Positions 37,216 to 48,867 of a stretch of DNA of 64,000 nt are shown piece after piece. Numbering within the stretch: the stretch's first letter is position 1; the number at the start of each line of letters is the position of its first letter. Source of the DNA: Brucella sp. BE17. GTDB lineage: Bacteria > Pseudomonadota > Alphaproteobacteria > Rhizobiales > Rhizobiaceae. Under the pieces are notes generated by a model. It made no database searches. It worked only from the letters and a program-made list of their open reading frames with translations, and was not told the origin of the DNA. The position numbers were made by a program, and so were the translations under genes. The stretch is from the NCBI RefSeq assembly GCF_039545455.1, contig NZ_CP154467.1, positions 1,178,001-1,242,000 of the forward strand, given 5' to 3'.

Positions 37216-39813
37216 ATGTCTGATTTCCCTGATGATATGCCGTTTTTCGGCGACGAAACACCGGCAGGCCGTGCGCCCGCTTCCGGCTCTATTGCTGCAC
37301 GCGCAATGGCCGCACGCAACCAGCAACATGGCGAACCTGATTATCTCAAAGGCCTCAACCCCGAACAGAAACAGGCCGTGCTGACCACCGAAGGCCCGGT
37401 TCTGGTACTGGCGGGTGCGGGTACGGGCAAGACCCGCGTTCTCACCACGCGCATCGCGCATATTCTGTCCACGGGGCTTGCCTATCCGAGCCAGATTCTC
37501 GCCGTGACCTTCACCAACAAAGCGTCGCGCGAGATGAAGGAGCGCATAGGCCATCTGGTTGGTGGTGCTGTTGAAGGCATGCCATGGCTAGGCACGTTTC
37601 ACTCCATCGGCGTGAAGCTTTTGCGCCGTCATGCGGAGCTGGTCAATCTCACTTCTGATTTCACGATTCTCGATACCGACGATGTGATCCGGCTGATCAA
37701 GCAGCTTATTCAGGCTGAGGGTCTGGATGACAAACGCTGGCCTGCCCGCACGTTCGCAAATATGATTGATGGCTGGAAGAACAAGGGGTTTTCGCCGTCC
37801 GATATACCGGAAGGCGATGCGCGGTCTTTTGGCAATGGCAAGGGACGCGAACTCTATCAAGCCTATCAGGAGCGCCTGCGCACGCTGAACGCCTGTGATT
37901 TCGGCGACCTGTTGCTGCATCCGATCCGTATTTTCCGTAATCACCCGGATATCCTGCGCGAGTATCACGCAAAATTCCGCTATATTCTGGTGGACGAGTA
38001 TCAGGACACCAACACTGCGCAATATCTCTGGCTGCGCCTGCTTGCGCAAAGGCCTCAAGTCAAGGCCACAGCCCCTGCAACACAAGCCGGACACACACCC
38101 CTACAGCCCGATAGGGCGTCCGAGCCGTTGCGAGGCCCCCGCGGAGCCGGTGAGCAAAGCGCACTCGGCGTGAGCGCAAATAAATCAGCACAGGTCAACC
38201 TGTGCTGTGTTGGCGATGATGATCAGTCGATCTATGGCTGGCGCGGCGCGGAAGTGGATAATATCCTGCGCTTCGACAAGGATTTTCCGGGCGCAGTCGT
38301 CATCAAGCTGGAGCGCAATTACCGTTCCACCGCGCATATTCTGGGAACAGCGGCACACCTGATTGCACATAATGAGGGACGTCTGGGCAAGACGCTGTTT
38401 ACCGAAGCACCCAATCCCGATGATCCGCGTGTCAAAGTGCATGCAGCCTGGGATTCGGAGGAGGAAGCGCGTGCGGTGGGCGAGACAATCGAGCAAGCGC
38501 AGCGACAAGGTCATCTCCTCAACAATATGGCTATCCTTGTGCGCGCCTCGTTCCAGATGCGTGAGTTTGAAGACCGTTTTGTAACGCTTGGCCTCAATTA
38601 CCGCGTCATTGGTGGCCCACGCTTTTATGAGCGCCTCGAAATCCGCGACGCCATGGCTTACCTGCGCGTGGTCGCCCAGCCTGCCGACGATCTGGCGCTG
38701 GAGCGCATCATAAACACGCCTAAGCGCGGCCTTGGCGAAGCGGCAATCCGGCAGGTGCACGACTATGCCCGCGCGCGGGATCTTTCGATGTTTGCGGCCG
38801 CCTGCGATCTGGTCGAAACCGAGGAACTCAAACCCAAACCGCGCTCCGCACTACGCGGCGTGGTCGATAATTTTCGCCGCTGGCAGTCGCTTCTCGACAG
38901 CACATCGCATACGGAACTGGCCGAAACGATTCTGGATGAATCCGGTTACACGGCCATGTGGCAAAACGACAAAAGCGCGGAAGCGCCGGGACGGCTCGAA
39001 AATCTCAAGGAACTCATCCGTTCCATGGAGGACTATGAGAGCCTGCGCGGCTTCCTTGAGCATGTGGCGCTGGTCATGGATGCCGAGAAAAATGAGGATA
39101 TGGATGCCGTCAACATCATGACGCTGCATTCAGCCAAGGGGCTGGAATTTGAAACCGTCTTCCTGCCCGGCTGGGAAGAAGGGCTGTTTCCGCACCAGCG
39201 CGCGCTCGATGAAGGTGGACGCTCCGGCCTTGAGGAAGAGCGCCGCCTTGCCTATGTCGGCGTCACCCGCGCCAAGAAAAACCTGCATATCTGGTTCGTC
39301 TCCAACCGACGCATTCATGGCATGTGGCAATCGACCATTCCGTCGCGCTTTCTTGAAGAACTGCCTGTCACCCATGTCGAGGTGGCGGAACTGGAAGGCA
39401 ATTACGGCGGCTACGGCAATAGCGGTTATGGCCAATCGCGCTTTGACCGCGCCGACCCGTTCCAGAACACCTATTCGACACCAGGCTGGCAGCGCGCGCA
39501 GCAAAACCGCTCGGACGCCACGCGCAACAATTGGGGTTCGCGCTCAGGTGCCAACGTCGAGCGTATCGGCTATGGCGAAACCGATTCTGGCTTCGGGGCC
39601 GGACGCGGCTCGGTGAAGGGACGCACCATCGACGGTGAGCTGGTGGCGAAATCGGTGGCTGACACGCCGTCTGTCTTCAAGATTGGTGACCGTGTGTTCC
39701 ATATGAAATTCGGAAACGGCACTGTGACGGTTATAGATGGCAACAAGCTCACAATCGATTTCGACAGGGCCGGTCAAAAACGGGTATTGGATGGTTTTGT
39801 GAAACCGGTGTGA
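37216..39813 (+). CDS. UvrD/PcrA-type DNA helicase
   Basis: An 865-residue SF1A helicase for nucleotide excision and mismatch repair, moving 3' to 5'. Motifs are Q/Ia with LNPEQKQAV, Walker A LAGAGTGKTRVL (66-77), Walker B LVDEYQDTN (about 258-266), motif III GDDDQSIYGWRGA (about 332), motif V MTLHSAKGLEFE and motif VI YVGVTRAKKNLHI. The C-terminus carries the small Tudor-like domain seen in PcrA (IGDRVFHMKFGNGTV). An unusual Pro/Ala/Gly-rich insertion of about 45 residues (about 282-326) separates motifs II and III. Confidence 0.95.
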   Translation: MSDFPDDMPFFGDETPAGRAPASGSIAARAMAARNQQHGEPDYLKGLNPEQKQAVLTTEGPVLVLAGAGTGKTRVLTTRIAHILSTGLAYPSQILAVTFTNKASREMKERIGHLVGGAVEGMPWLGTFHSIGVKLLRRHAELVNLTSDFTILDTDDVIRLIKQLIQAEGLDDKRWPARTFANMIDGWKNKGFSPSDIPEGDARSFGNGKGRELYQAYQERLRTLNACDFGDLLLHPIRIFRNHPDILREYHAKFRYILVDEYQDTNTAQYLWLRLLAQRPQVKATAPATQAGHTPLQPDRASEPLRGPRGAGEQSALGVSANKSAQVNLCCVGDDDQSIYGWRGAEVDNILRFDKDFPGAVVIKLERNYRSTAHILGTAAHLIAHNEGRLGKTLFTEAPNPDDPRVKVHAAWDSEEEARAVGETIEQAQRQGHLLNNMAILVRASFQMREFEDRFVTLGLNYRVIGGPRFYERLEIRDAMAYLRVVAQPADDLALERIINTPKRGLGEAAIRQVHDYARARDLSMFAAACDLVETEELKPKPRSALRGVVDNFRRWQSLLDSTSHTELAETILDESGYTAMWQNDKSAEAPGRLENLKELIRSMEDYESLRGFLEHVALVMDAEKNEDMDAVNIMTLHSAKGLEFETVFLPGWEEGLFPHQRALDEGGRSGLEEERRLAYVGVTRAKKNLHIWFVSNRRIHGMWQSTIPSRFLEELPVTHVEVAELEGNYGGYGNSGYGQSRFDRADPFQNTYSTPGWQRAQQNRSDATRNNWGSRSGANVERIGYGETDSGFGAGRGSVKGRTIDGELVAKSVADTPSVFKIGDRVFHMKFGNGTVTVIDGNKLTIDFDRAGQKRVLDGFVKPV

Positions 39814-39824
39814 ACCCGGCAAGC

Positions 39825-40325
39825 CTATTCTGGCTTGCCCTTTTCCCACGTGACATCGCCCTTATAGAGCGGGACCGTTGAAAGCGAGGTCTTGGCGGAG
39901 CCGTCCTGGACCTGTGCAGCATGTGCCAGATAAAGCAGCGTATTGTTTTTTTGATCATAAATGCGCGTGATCACCAGCTTTTTCCAGATCAGGCTTGTGC
40001 GGTCAGAAAACACCCGCTCGCCCTTCCGGCCCAGTTTGATATCACCGATGGTGATAGGGCCGGTCTGTTCGCAGGAAATAGAGGCATTGGACGGATCTTC
40101 AAACCATTTCCCCTTCTGCAATCGGTCGATCATGCTGCGCGAAAAAGATGCAAGATGGCAGGTGACACCCTTGATTTTTGGATCGGCGACCGCATCGATC
40201 ACGATATCATTGCCAACCCAGTCAACGCCCACCTTGCCCACTTCTTCTGCAAAGCCGGGCATTGAAGCTGTAATGGCAAGCATAGGCGCCAACACAAACG
40301 GCGCAATTTTTCTCAATCCGGCCAT
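39825..40325 (-). CDS. creA: CreA family periplasmic protein
   Basis: A 166-residue exported protein with a signal peptide (about 1-25, MAGLRKIAPFVLAPMLA... to GFAEE). The CreA blocks KVGVDWVGNDIVIDAVADPK, GVTCHLASFSRSM and FEDPSNASISCEQTGPI carry two cysteines. The function is unknown. The name comes from the E. coli creABCD locus, which is absent here. ATG 40325 has AGGAG seven bases upstream. Convergent with the helicase gene, 11 bases apart. Confidence 0.88.
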   Translation of the reverse strand: MAGLRKIAPFVLAPMLAITASMPGFAEEVGKVGVDWVGNDIVIDAVADPKIKGVTCHLASFSRSMIDRLQKGKWFEDPSNASISCEQTGPITIGDIKLGRKGERVFSDRTSLIWKKLVITRIYDQKNNTLLYLAHAAQVQDGSAKTSLSTVPLYKGDVTWEKGKPE

Positions 40326-40388
40326 AGTCACTCTCCTGTTCGTGCAATGAGAAATGGGAGTATGCAAATGGCTTTGCAAGAGCGTGTT

Positions 40389-41021
40389 TCAGCCTTCCCA
40401 CTTTTCCAGAAAAGCATCAATTGCAAGCGTCTGAATATCCGGAATCACCTCATAGAGCTTTTCCACAGGCCAGTCCCACCAACGGAGCGCCAACAGCCGC
40501 TCAATGGTGAGGTCGTCAAAGCGCTTGCGGATGATATGTGCCGGAACGCCACCCATAATGCTGTAAGGTGCGACATCCTTTGTTACAACCGCATTGGCAC
40601 CAATCACCGCACCATGGCCAATGGTGACGCCGGGCGTAATCACCGCGCCGTGACCAACCCAGACATCATGGCCGACGATCACCTTTCTTTGCTGCCGACG
40701 GCTGCGAAAATCAGCATCCAGCCCCAGATAGCGGAAATATTCGTTTGGACGATAGCTGATCTTATGCGTCGTGAGCCGTTCCATGGGATGTTCAAGCGCG
40801 TTGATGCGTACATTGGCGGCAATCGAGCAGAATTTTCCAATCTCGGTATAGATGCCTTCGCCGTTACGCTCAAAATAGCTGAAATCGCCCACCGTCACCT
40901 CGCGCAGAATGACACGCTCGCCGATCTCGGCATAGCGTCCAAGCTTGACGGATTTGAGCTGTGCGGTTGAATGAATGCGTGGTTCGCTATTCTGGAAACG
41001 CAGATCTTCATTCTCACTCAT
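40389..41021 (-). CDS. Hexapeptide-repeat acyltransferase (phosphonate-associated transferase type)
   Basis: A 210-residue left-handed beta-helix acyltransferase. Visible blocks are GEGIYTEIGKFCSIAANVRI, the Asn/His-region NALEHPMERLTTH, VIVGHDVWVGHGAVITPGVT, GAVIGANAVVTKDVAPYSIM and a C-terminal WWDWPVEKL. The arrangement matches the hexapeptide transferases often found in phn (phosphonate) operons, but no phn gene is here. An acetyl-CoA-dependent xenobiotic or sugar acetyltransferase is equally possible. The start has only a weak ribosome-binding site. Confidence 0.82.
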   Translation of the reverse strand: MSENEDLRFQNSEPRIHSTAQLKSVKLGRYAEIGERVILREVTVGDFSYFERNGEGIYTEIGKFCSIAANVRINALEHPMERLTTHKISYRPNEYFRYLGLDADFRSRRQQRKVIVGHDVWVGHGAVITPGVTIGHGAVIGANAVVTKDVAPYSIMGGVPAHIIRKRFDDLTIERLLALRWWDWPVEKLYEVIPDIQTLAIDAFLEKWEG

Positions 41022-41162
41022 TTCAAAACTTTCTGAAATTTCCGTATTGTGTTAGAAGGGACCAAAACGGCATCCTGTGCGCTGACTTGCCCCAGCCGAT
41101 AACAATGCAATTGAACCCTATCCTGTGCGATAAGGCATAAGACAAATTATGGTAGTGTGGAC

Positions 41163-41771
41163 ATGAAAAAATTTCTGCCAATTTTCATCATAGCTTTCAT
41201 CGTCGTGATCGTTGGCGCTGCGGGCTTCAACATGATCCGTGACAAGGAAGCAGCCAAAGAGCCCTTTGGCGGACCGCTTGATCTCGTGACGATGGATGGG
41301 CAGAAATTCACCGAAAAAGAACTGCGTGCCACGCCAACAGCCATCTTCTTCGGCTTCACGCACTGCCCGGACGTTTGCCCGACCACCCTTTATGAGTTGG
41401 ACGGATGGCTCGATCAGCTTGGCCCGGACGGTGAGAATATCAAGGCCTATTTCGTCACGGTAGATCCCGAACGCGACACGCAGGAGGTCATGAATACCTA
41501 TGTCGGCAATGTATCCAAGCGTATCATTGGTATAACCGGCACGCCGGGCAATATTGCTTCCATGGTCAAATCCTATCACGTCTATGCCAAGAAAGTGCCG
41601 AGCGAAGACGGTGATTACACCATGGATCATACGGCCTCGGTCTTCCTGCTCGACAAGGGCGGTCATTTCCGTAGCACAATCGCCTATCAGGAAAATTCCG
41701 ATACAGCACTACAAAAGCTCAAGAATCTGGCCAAAGGTGCTTCTGTTGCCTCGGTGCAGAAGCCGCAATAG
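41163..41771 (+). CDS. SCO1/SenC family copper chaperone
   Basis: A 202-residue inner-membrane-anchored, periplasm-facing thioredoxin-fold protein that helps assemble the CuA centre of cytochrome c oxidase. It has an N-terminal anchor (about 4-24), the copper-binding CPDVC in GFTHCPDVCPTTLYEL (about 63-67), and the third ligand His in DGDYTMDHTASVFLLD. All three metal ligands are present. ATG 41163 is used; the frame opens with a GTG two codons earlier. Confidence 0.93.
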   Translation: MKKFLPIFIIAFIVVIVGAAGFNMIRDKEAAKEPFGGPLDLVTMDGQKFTEKELRATPTAIFFGFTHCPDVCPTTLYELDGWLDQLGPDGENIKAYFVTVDPERDTQEVMNTYVGNVSKRIIGITGTPGNIASMVKSYHVYAKKVPSEDGDYTMDHTASVFLLDKGGHFRSTIAYQENSDTALQKLKNLAKGASVASVQKPQ

Positions 41772-41837
41772 TTTTTAGCTTGCAAACCGTCCGCCCAGAT
41801 AGACGCGACGGGCGACAGAGGGTAAATAGAAGCTCTG

Positions 41838-41936
41838 GAGCGCGGTTCGATCTGACTTTATAAGATCGGCGCTCTCATTGTTTGATTTGACGCGCATCTT
41901 TTCCGAAAACGTTTCACACTTTTCGGGATGCGCTCT
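41838..41936. repeat. Two-hairpin repeat; right half is family C, copy 2 (inverted)
   Basis: The left hairpin has GAGCGCGGTTCGATCT near 41838 pairing with AGATCGGCGCTC ending near 41875. The right hairpin has GCGCATC near 41892 pairing with GATGCGC near 41927. The right half, reverse complemented, matches the family C copies at 18738 and 48807 (GTGTGAAACGTTTTCGG). It lies just upstream of prmA. Confidence 0.65.
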
Positions 41937-41961
41937 CGATAATTGGAGCGCTTTTACCCTC

Positions 41962-42819
41962 ATGGTACAATCACGGTTTTTCTTCTCAAGCGACAAGGCG
42001 GAAGCCGAACGCATTTATGGCATTCTCGAACAGGCTTTTGAGGAAGACGGCTTTCCCGTCGCGATTACGGAAATCGATGAGGACCGCCAGATTTTTGAGG
42101 TATCCGTCTATATCGAGCACGGATTGGAGGAGGTTGCAACCCGCATTGACGCCCTTGCAGGTGCTGGAAAATTCGAGAGTGAAGAACTTCCCGACATCGA
42201 CTGGGTGACGCATTCTCTGGAAGGCCTGAAGCCAGTGCGCGCCGGGCGCTTTTTCGTTTTCGGTTCCCATGATCGCGACAAGATCGAACCCGGTGATATT
42301 GCCATCGAAATCGATGCAGGTCAGGCTTTCGGCACCGGCCATCATGGCACCACGTCCGGCTGTCTGGAAATGATCGAGGAAGTGGTCGAGCGTGAACACC
42401 CGACCAATGCGCTTGATCTTGGCACCGGAAGCGCGGTTCTCGCCATTGCCATCGCCAAGCTTGCACCCATTCCGGTTCTTGCCACAGATATCGATCCGAT
42501 TGCTGTCACGGTTGCGGCTGAAAATACGCTCATCAACGGTGTTTCCGAGCATATCGTTACGGCTACAGCGGAAGGTTTCGATCATCCGGTCTTTCGCTCC
42601 TATACACCTTTCGATCTCATTGTCGCCAATATCCTCGCCAACCCGCTGATGGAACTGGCACCATCGCTTAAAACGCATCTGGCGACTGGCGGCTCGATCA
42701 TTCTTTCCGGCATTCTCGACAGTCAGCATGATGCGGTGTGTGCTGCCTATCAGGCGCAAGGGCTGACCCATCAAAAAACGCTGCATCGCGAAGGCTGGGT
42801 AACAATCCATCTGAAATAA
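41962..42819 (+). CDS. prmA: Ribosomal protein L11 methyltransferase
   Basis: Trimethylates lysine residues of ribosomal protein L11 with S-adenosylmethionine. The 285 residues have the N-terminal substrate domain ([32 protein letters not shown]), then [20 protein letters not shown], the SAM-site [18 protein letters not shown] (about 153-170) and the NPPY-like [19 protein letters not shown] 41962 begins at the expected family start; the frame is open for 28 codons upstream, but that part is repeat-derived. Confidence 0.96.
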   Translation: MVQSRFFFSSDKAEAERIYGILEQAFEEDGFPVAITEIDEDRQIFEVSVYIEHGLEEVATRIDALAGAGKFESEELPDIDWVTHSLEGLKPVRAGRFFVFGSHDRDKIEPGDIAIEIDAGQAFGTGHHGTTSGCLEMIEEVVEREHPTNALDLGTGSAVLAIAIAKLAPIPVLATDIDPIAVTVAAENTLINGVSEHIVTATAEGFDHPVFRSYTPFDLIVANILANPLMELAPSLKTHLATGGSIILSGILDSQHDAVCAAYQAQGLTHQKTLHREGWVTIHLK

Positions 42820-42855
42820 TACTCTAATTGATCCCATCCGTTGTGAGTGACCATC

Positions 42856-44682
42856 ATGGCTTTTCAGACTTTTGACGTTTCAACTGACCCCGCCAATGGC
42901 GCACCGCGCGTGGCGAAATTGCGCGAAAAAATGGCCGAGCTTCGCCTCGACGGTTTTCTGGTGCCGCGTGCTGATGAGCATCAAGGCGAATATGTGCCAC
43001 CGCGCGCCCAGCGCCTGGGCTGGTTGACAGGCTTTACAGGCTCGGCGGGTAGCGCGCTCATCCTCAAGGACCGCGCCTTCATTTTCGTTGATGGTCGCTA
43101 TGAATTGCAGGTTCGCACACAGACGGATGCAAAAGTCTTTTCCTATGCAAGCCTCGTCACCAATCCGCCCGCACAATGGCTAAGCGAAAACGGCAAAGGT
43201 CTGACCATCGGCTTTGATCCATGGCTGCACACCATTTCCGAAGCGCAGTCGCTGCATGACGCGCTAGAAAAGCAGGGCGGCAAGCTGGTCCCGATTGCAA
43301 CCAACCTTATCGATGCCATTTGGGACGACCAGCCGGAAGCGCCGCTTGCGCCTGTCACCATTCAGCCCGCACGCTTTTCCGGCCATGAAGCCATGGACAA
43401 GATCCGCGAAATGCAGGCGAAGGTGGCGGAAAGCGGCGCAGACGCGACTGTACTGACCGATCCGTCATCGGTTGCATGGGTTTTTAATATTCGTGGCAAG
43501 GACGTCTCCAACACGCCGCTTCCCTTAAGCTTTGCGATTATACCGGCAACGGGTGAGCCAGAGCTTTTCATCGATGAGCGTAAGCTTGCAATCGAACCCC
43601 GCGCCTATCTCACCCAACTGGCAAAACTTGTCCCCCCCGCCGATCTTGAAGGCAGCCTCAGCGCACGTGCGGCAAAAGGCGAAACCATTTTGCTCGATCC
43701 TCTTCTTGCCGCAGAAAAACTACGACTTGCTGTGGATTCCGCTGGCGGCAGTGTGATCGCAGGCAAGGACCCTGCCCGTCTGCCCCGTGCTATCAAGAAC
43801 AACGCAGAACTGGATGGTTCCCGCGCTGCCCACAAACGTGATGGCGTGGCGATGGTTCATTTCCTGTCATGGCTCGATGCGCAGGCACCCGGCACAATCG
43901 ACGAGATTTCAGCCGCACAGAGACTGGAAGAATGCCGCACAAAAATCGGGCAGGAATTCCAGATGCCGCTCGAGGACCTTTCCTTCGACACGATTTCCGG
44001 TGCTGGGCCCGATGGGGCGATCATCCATTACCGCGTCAACACCGACACCAATCGCAAGCTTGAGGATGGTGAACTTTATCTGGTTGATTCCGGCGCGCAG
44101 TATCGCGATGGCACAACGGACATCACCCGTACTATCGCTATCGGCACGATTGCGCCTGAAACCGTTCGGGCTTTCACACTTGTGCTCAAAGGCATGATCG
44201 CCATCACGACGGCGCGTTTTCCCAAAGGCACACGCGGGCAGGACATCGACGCGCTGGCCCGCATCGCATTGTGGAAAAATGGTTTCGACTATGCGCATGG
44301 CACCGGTCACGGTGTCGGCTCTTATCTCTCGGTGCATGAAGGACCGCAGAACCTCTCCAGACGCGGCGTGCAGGAACTGCTGCCCGGCATGATCCTTTCC
44401 AACGAACCCGGCTATTACAAACCCGGCGCGTTTGGCATCCGAATTGAAAACCTGATCATTGTGAAAGAAGCTGAAGTGCCAGCCGGTGGTGATCTACCGA
44501 TGCTCGGTTTTGAGACTCTGACCTTCTGCCCCATTGATCGCCGCCTGATCGACACGAGCCTGCTCACGCAGGAGGAGCGGGATTGGCTTAACGCCTATCA
44601 TCAAAGCGTGCGGGAAAAACTGTCCGGCCATCTGAAGCGCGATGAATGGCAATGGCTGGAAGCAGCCACCGCACCGCTTTAA
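42856..44682 (+). CDS. Xaa-Pro aminopeptidase (aminopeptidase P family)
   Basis: A 608-residue M24B metallopeptidase with three domains, like eukaryotic-type aminopeptidase P1, removing N-terminal residues next to proline. The metal ligands are visible in order: Asp in YLVDSGAQYRDGTTDITRT (two Asp), His in HGTGHGVGSYLSVHEGP, Glu in SNEPGYYKPG and Glu in FGIRIENL. The long N-terminal creatinase-type domains take up about the first 300 residues. ATG 42856 is chosen; a GTG three codons earlier is possible. It begins 36 bases after prmA. Confidence 0.95.
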   Translation: MAFQTFDVSTDPANGAPRVAKLREKMAELRLDGFLVPRADEHQGEYVPPRAQRLGWLTGFTGSAGSALILKDRAFIFVDGRYELQVRTQTDAKVFSYASLVTNPPAQWLSENGKGLTIGFDPWLHTISEAQSLHDALEKQGGKLVPIATNLIDAIWDDQPEAPLAPVTIQPARFSGHEAMDKIREMQAKVAESGADATVLTDPSSVAWVFNIRGKDVSNTPLPLSFAIIPATGEPELFIDERKLAIEPRAYLTQLAKLVPPADLEGSLSARAAKGETILLDPLLAAEKLRLAVDSAGGSVIAGKDPARLPRAIKNNAELDGSRAAHKRDGVAMVHFLSWLDAQAPGTIDEISAAQRLEECRTKIGQEFQMPLEDLSFDTISGAGPDGAIIHYRVNTDTNRKLEDGELYLVDSGAQYRDGTTDITRTIAIGTIAPETVRAFTLVLKGMIAITTARFPKGTRGQDIDALARIALWKNGFDYAHGTGHGVGSYLSVHEGPQNLSRRGVQELLPGMILSNEPGYYKPGAFGIRIENLIIVKEAEVPAGGDLPMLGFETLTFCPIDRRLIDTSLLTQEERDWLNAYHQSVREKLSGHLKRDEWQWLEAATAPL

Positions 44683-44982
44683 TCAAGCTGGAAAAAAATG
44701 GCGCAGCGCGATCAACAACGCTGCGCCTGCAAAAAACATTGTCATCAAGCCGACGCGCAGGGATAGCAACACGCAGAAGATAAGGACAATCAGCTCCCGC
44801 CAGCCATGATCCGAGGCAGGCGCAGCAACGATGGCTGTCAGCACGGCGGCAGGGACCGCATTCAATGCCGCCTCGACCCGAAAATGCAACCGGTCAAAAC
44901 GAGACAGCACAAGATGACCGCCAATGCGTGTGAGATAGGTTAAAACCGCGCCCGCAGCGATGATCCAGAGCGTTGTGGACAT
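44683..44982 (-). CDS. azlD: AzlD-type branched-chain amino acid exporter subunit
   Basis: A 99-residue membrane protein with three to four hydrophobic segments, pattern AGAVLTYLTRIGGHLVLSRF and LNAVPAAVLTAIVAAPA. With AzlC it forms a small exporter for branched-chain or related amino acids. ATG 44982 lies four bases after the azlC stop. It converges with the aminopeptidase P gene, and the two stop codons abut. Confidence 0.9.
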   Translation of the reverse strand: MSTTLWIIAAGAVLTYLTRIGGHLVLSRFDRLHFRVEAALNAVPAAVLTAIVAAPASDHGWRELIVLIFCVLLSLRVGLMTMFFAGAALLIALRHFFPA

Positions 44983-44986
44983 GGCC

Positions 44987-45721
44987 TTACACTTCTTCCT
45001 GTTGCGGCTTGGCCAGAATGGCTGCGAGAATAACACCGACCATCGCACCCAGCGTCACATGCCATGGTGAGCCGACAAAGCGATAGGCGGCAATGGCTGC
45101 AATCGCACTGGCAACCACCACCGGCCACCAGTGTTCGCGATGGCGAAAGCTCATCACCATACCCAGAAAATAGATCGGCAGCAGAAAATCCAGCCCCAGC
45201 GCGTAAGGGTCACTGATGAGATTGCCGAAAAGCGCGCCTAGCAGCGTTTCCAGCAGCCAGCAGGTATAAATTGTCAGCCCCAGTCCCATATACCAGGCGA
45301 AACTGATTTTCTTGCCTGCCTCGCTGCGGATTTCGACTTCCGCATATTGCGGATCGACCAGCAAAAAAAATGCAATGGCTTTTTGCAGAAATGTAAAATG
45401 ACCAATGCGACGGCCGACCGTTGCCGAATAAAGAACATGGCGGAAATTAACCGCAAAAATCGATAGCACGATCATCCACGGCGCAATCGATTGACCAAAA
45501 AGATCAAGCCCGACCATCTGGCTGGCTCCCGCATAAAGCGTGGCGCTCATCAGAACGGCTTCACCAATATTAAAGCCGTTATCCAGAGCAACCGCCCCGA
45601 ATAAAAGGCCAAAGGGCGCACTCGCCATAACGAGGGGGACGCCGCGTTTGAAACCCGCCCAAAATTCACCCCGCGCCGAGGCTTTGACCACCTTGAAACC
45701 CTGCTCCACGCTCTGTCCCAT
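44987..45721 (-). CDS. azlC: AzlC-type branched-chain amino acid exporter subunit
   Basis: A 244-residue membrane protein with about five to seven helices and the family blocks GVPLVMASAPFGLLFGAVA, SATLYAGASQMVGLDLFG, NFRHVLYSATVG and FFLLVDPQYAE. It partners AzlD downstream. ATG 45721 is used; a TTG two codons earlier could also serve. A family B repeat lies 20 bases upstream, so its promoter may lie within or beyond that repeat. Confidence 0.93.
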   Translation of the reverse strand: MGQSVEQGFKVVKASARGEFWAGFKRGVPLVMASAPFGLLFGAVALDNGFNIGEAVLMSATLYAGASQMVGLDLFGQSIAPWMIVLSIFAVNFRHVLYSATVGRRIGHFTFLQKAIAFFLLVDPQYAEVEIRSEAGKKISFAWYMGLGLTIYTCWLLETLLGALFGNLISDPYALGLDFLLPIYFLGMVMSFRHREHWWPVVVASAIAAIAAYRFVGSPWHVTLGAMVGVILAAILAKPQQEEV

Positions 45722-45793
45722 ACTCAAATCGCGTCGTTTCTAGAGCGCCGTGCGTCCTTTCGGACGCACAAATGACGCTCTAACTTATTGAAT

Positions 45794-48759
<2,966 letters not shown>

Positions 48760-48806
48760 CTATGGCTTGCCGCCATTACAAACAAAGCTATTGCCAGAAG
48801 CTGTTT

Positions 48807-48856
48807 AAGCATGTCTCCCAAAAGTGGGAACCGGTTTTGGGATAAAGACATGCGTG
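48807..48856. repeat. Short palindromic repeat, family C, copy 3
   Basis: GCATGTCT...AGACATGC outer arms with CCCAAAAG...CTTTTGGG-like inner pairing, around GAACCGGTTTTGGGATAA. It lies between recN and ligA, 12 bases after the recN stop, and may affect the 3' end of the recN message. Confidence 0.7.
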
Positions 48857-48867
48857 AAAACAAAAAT

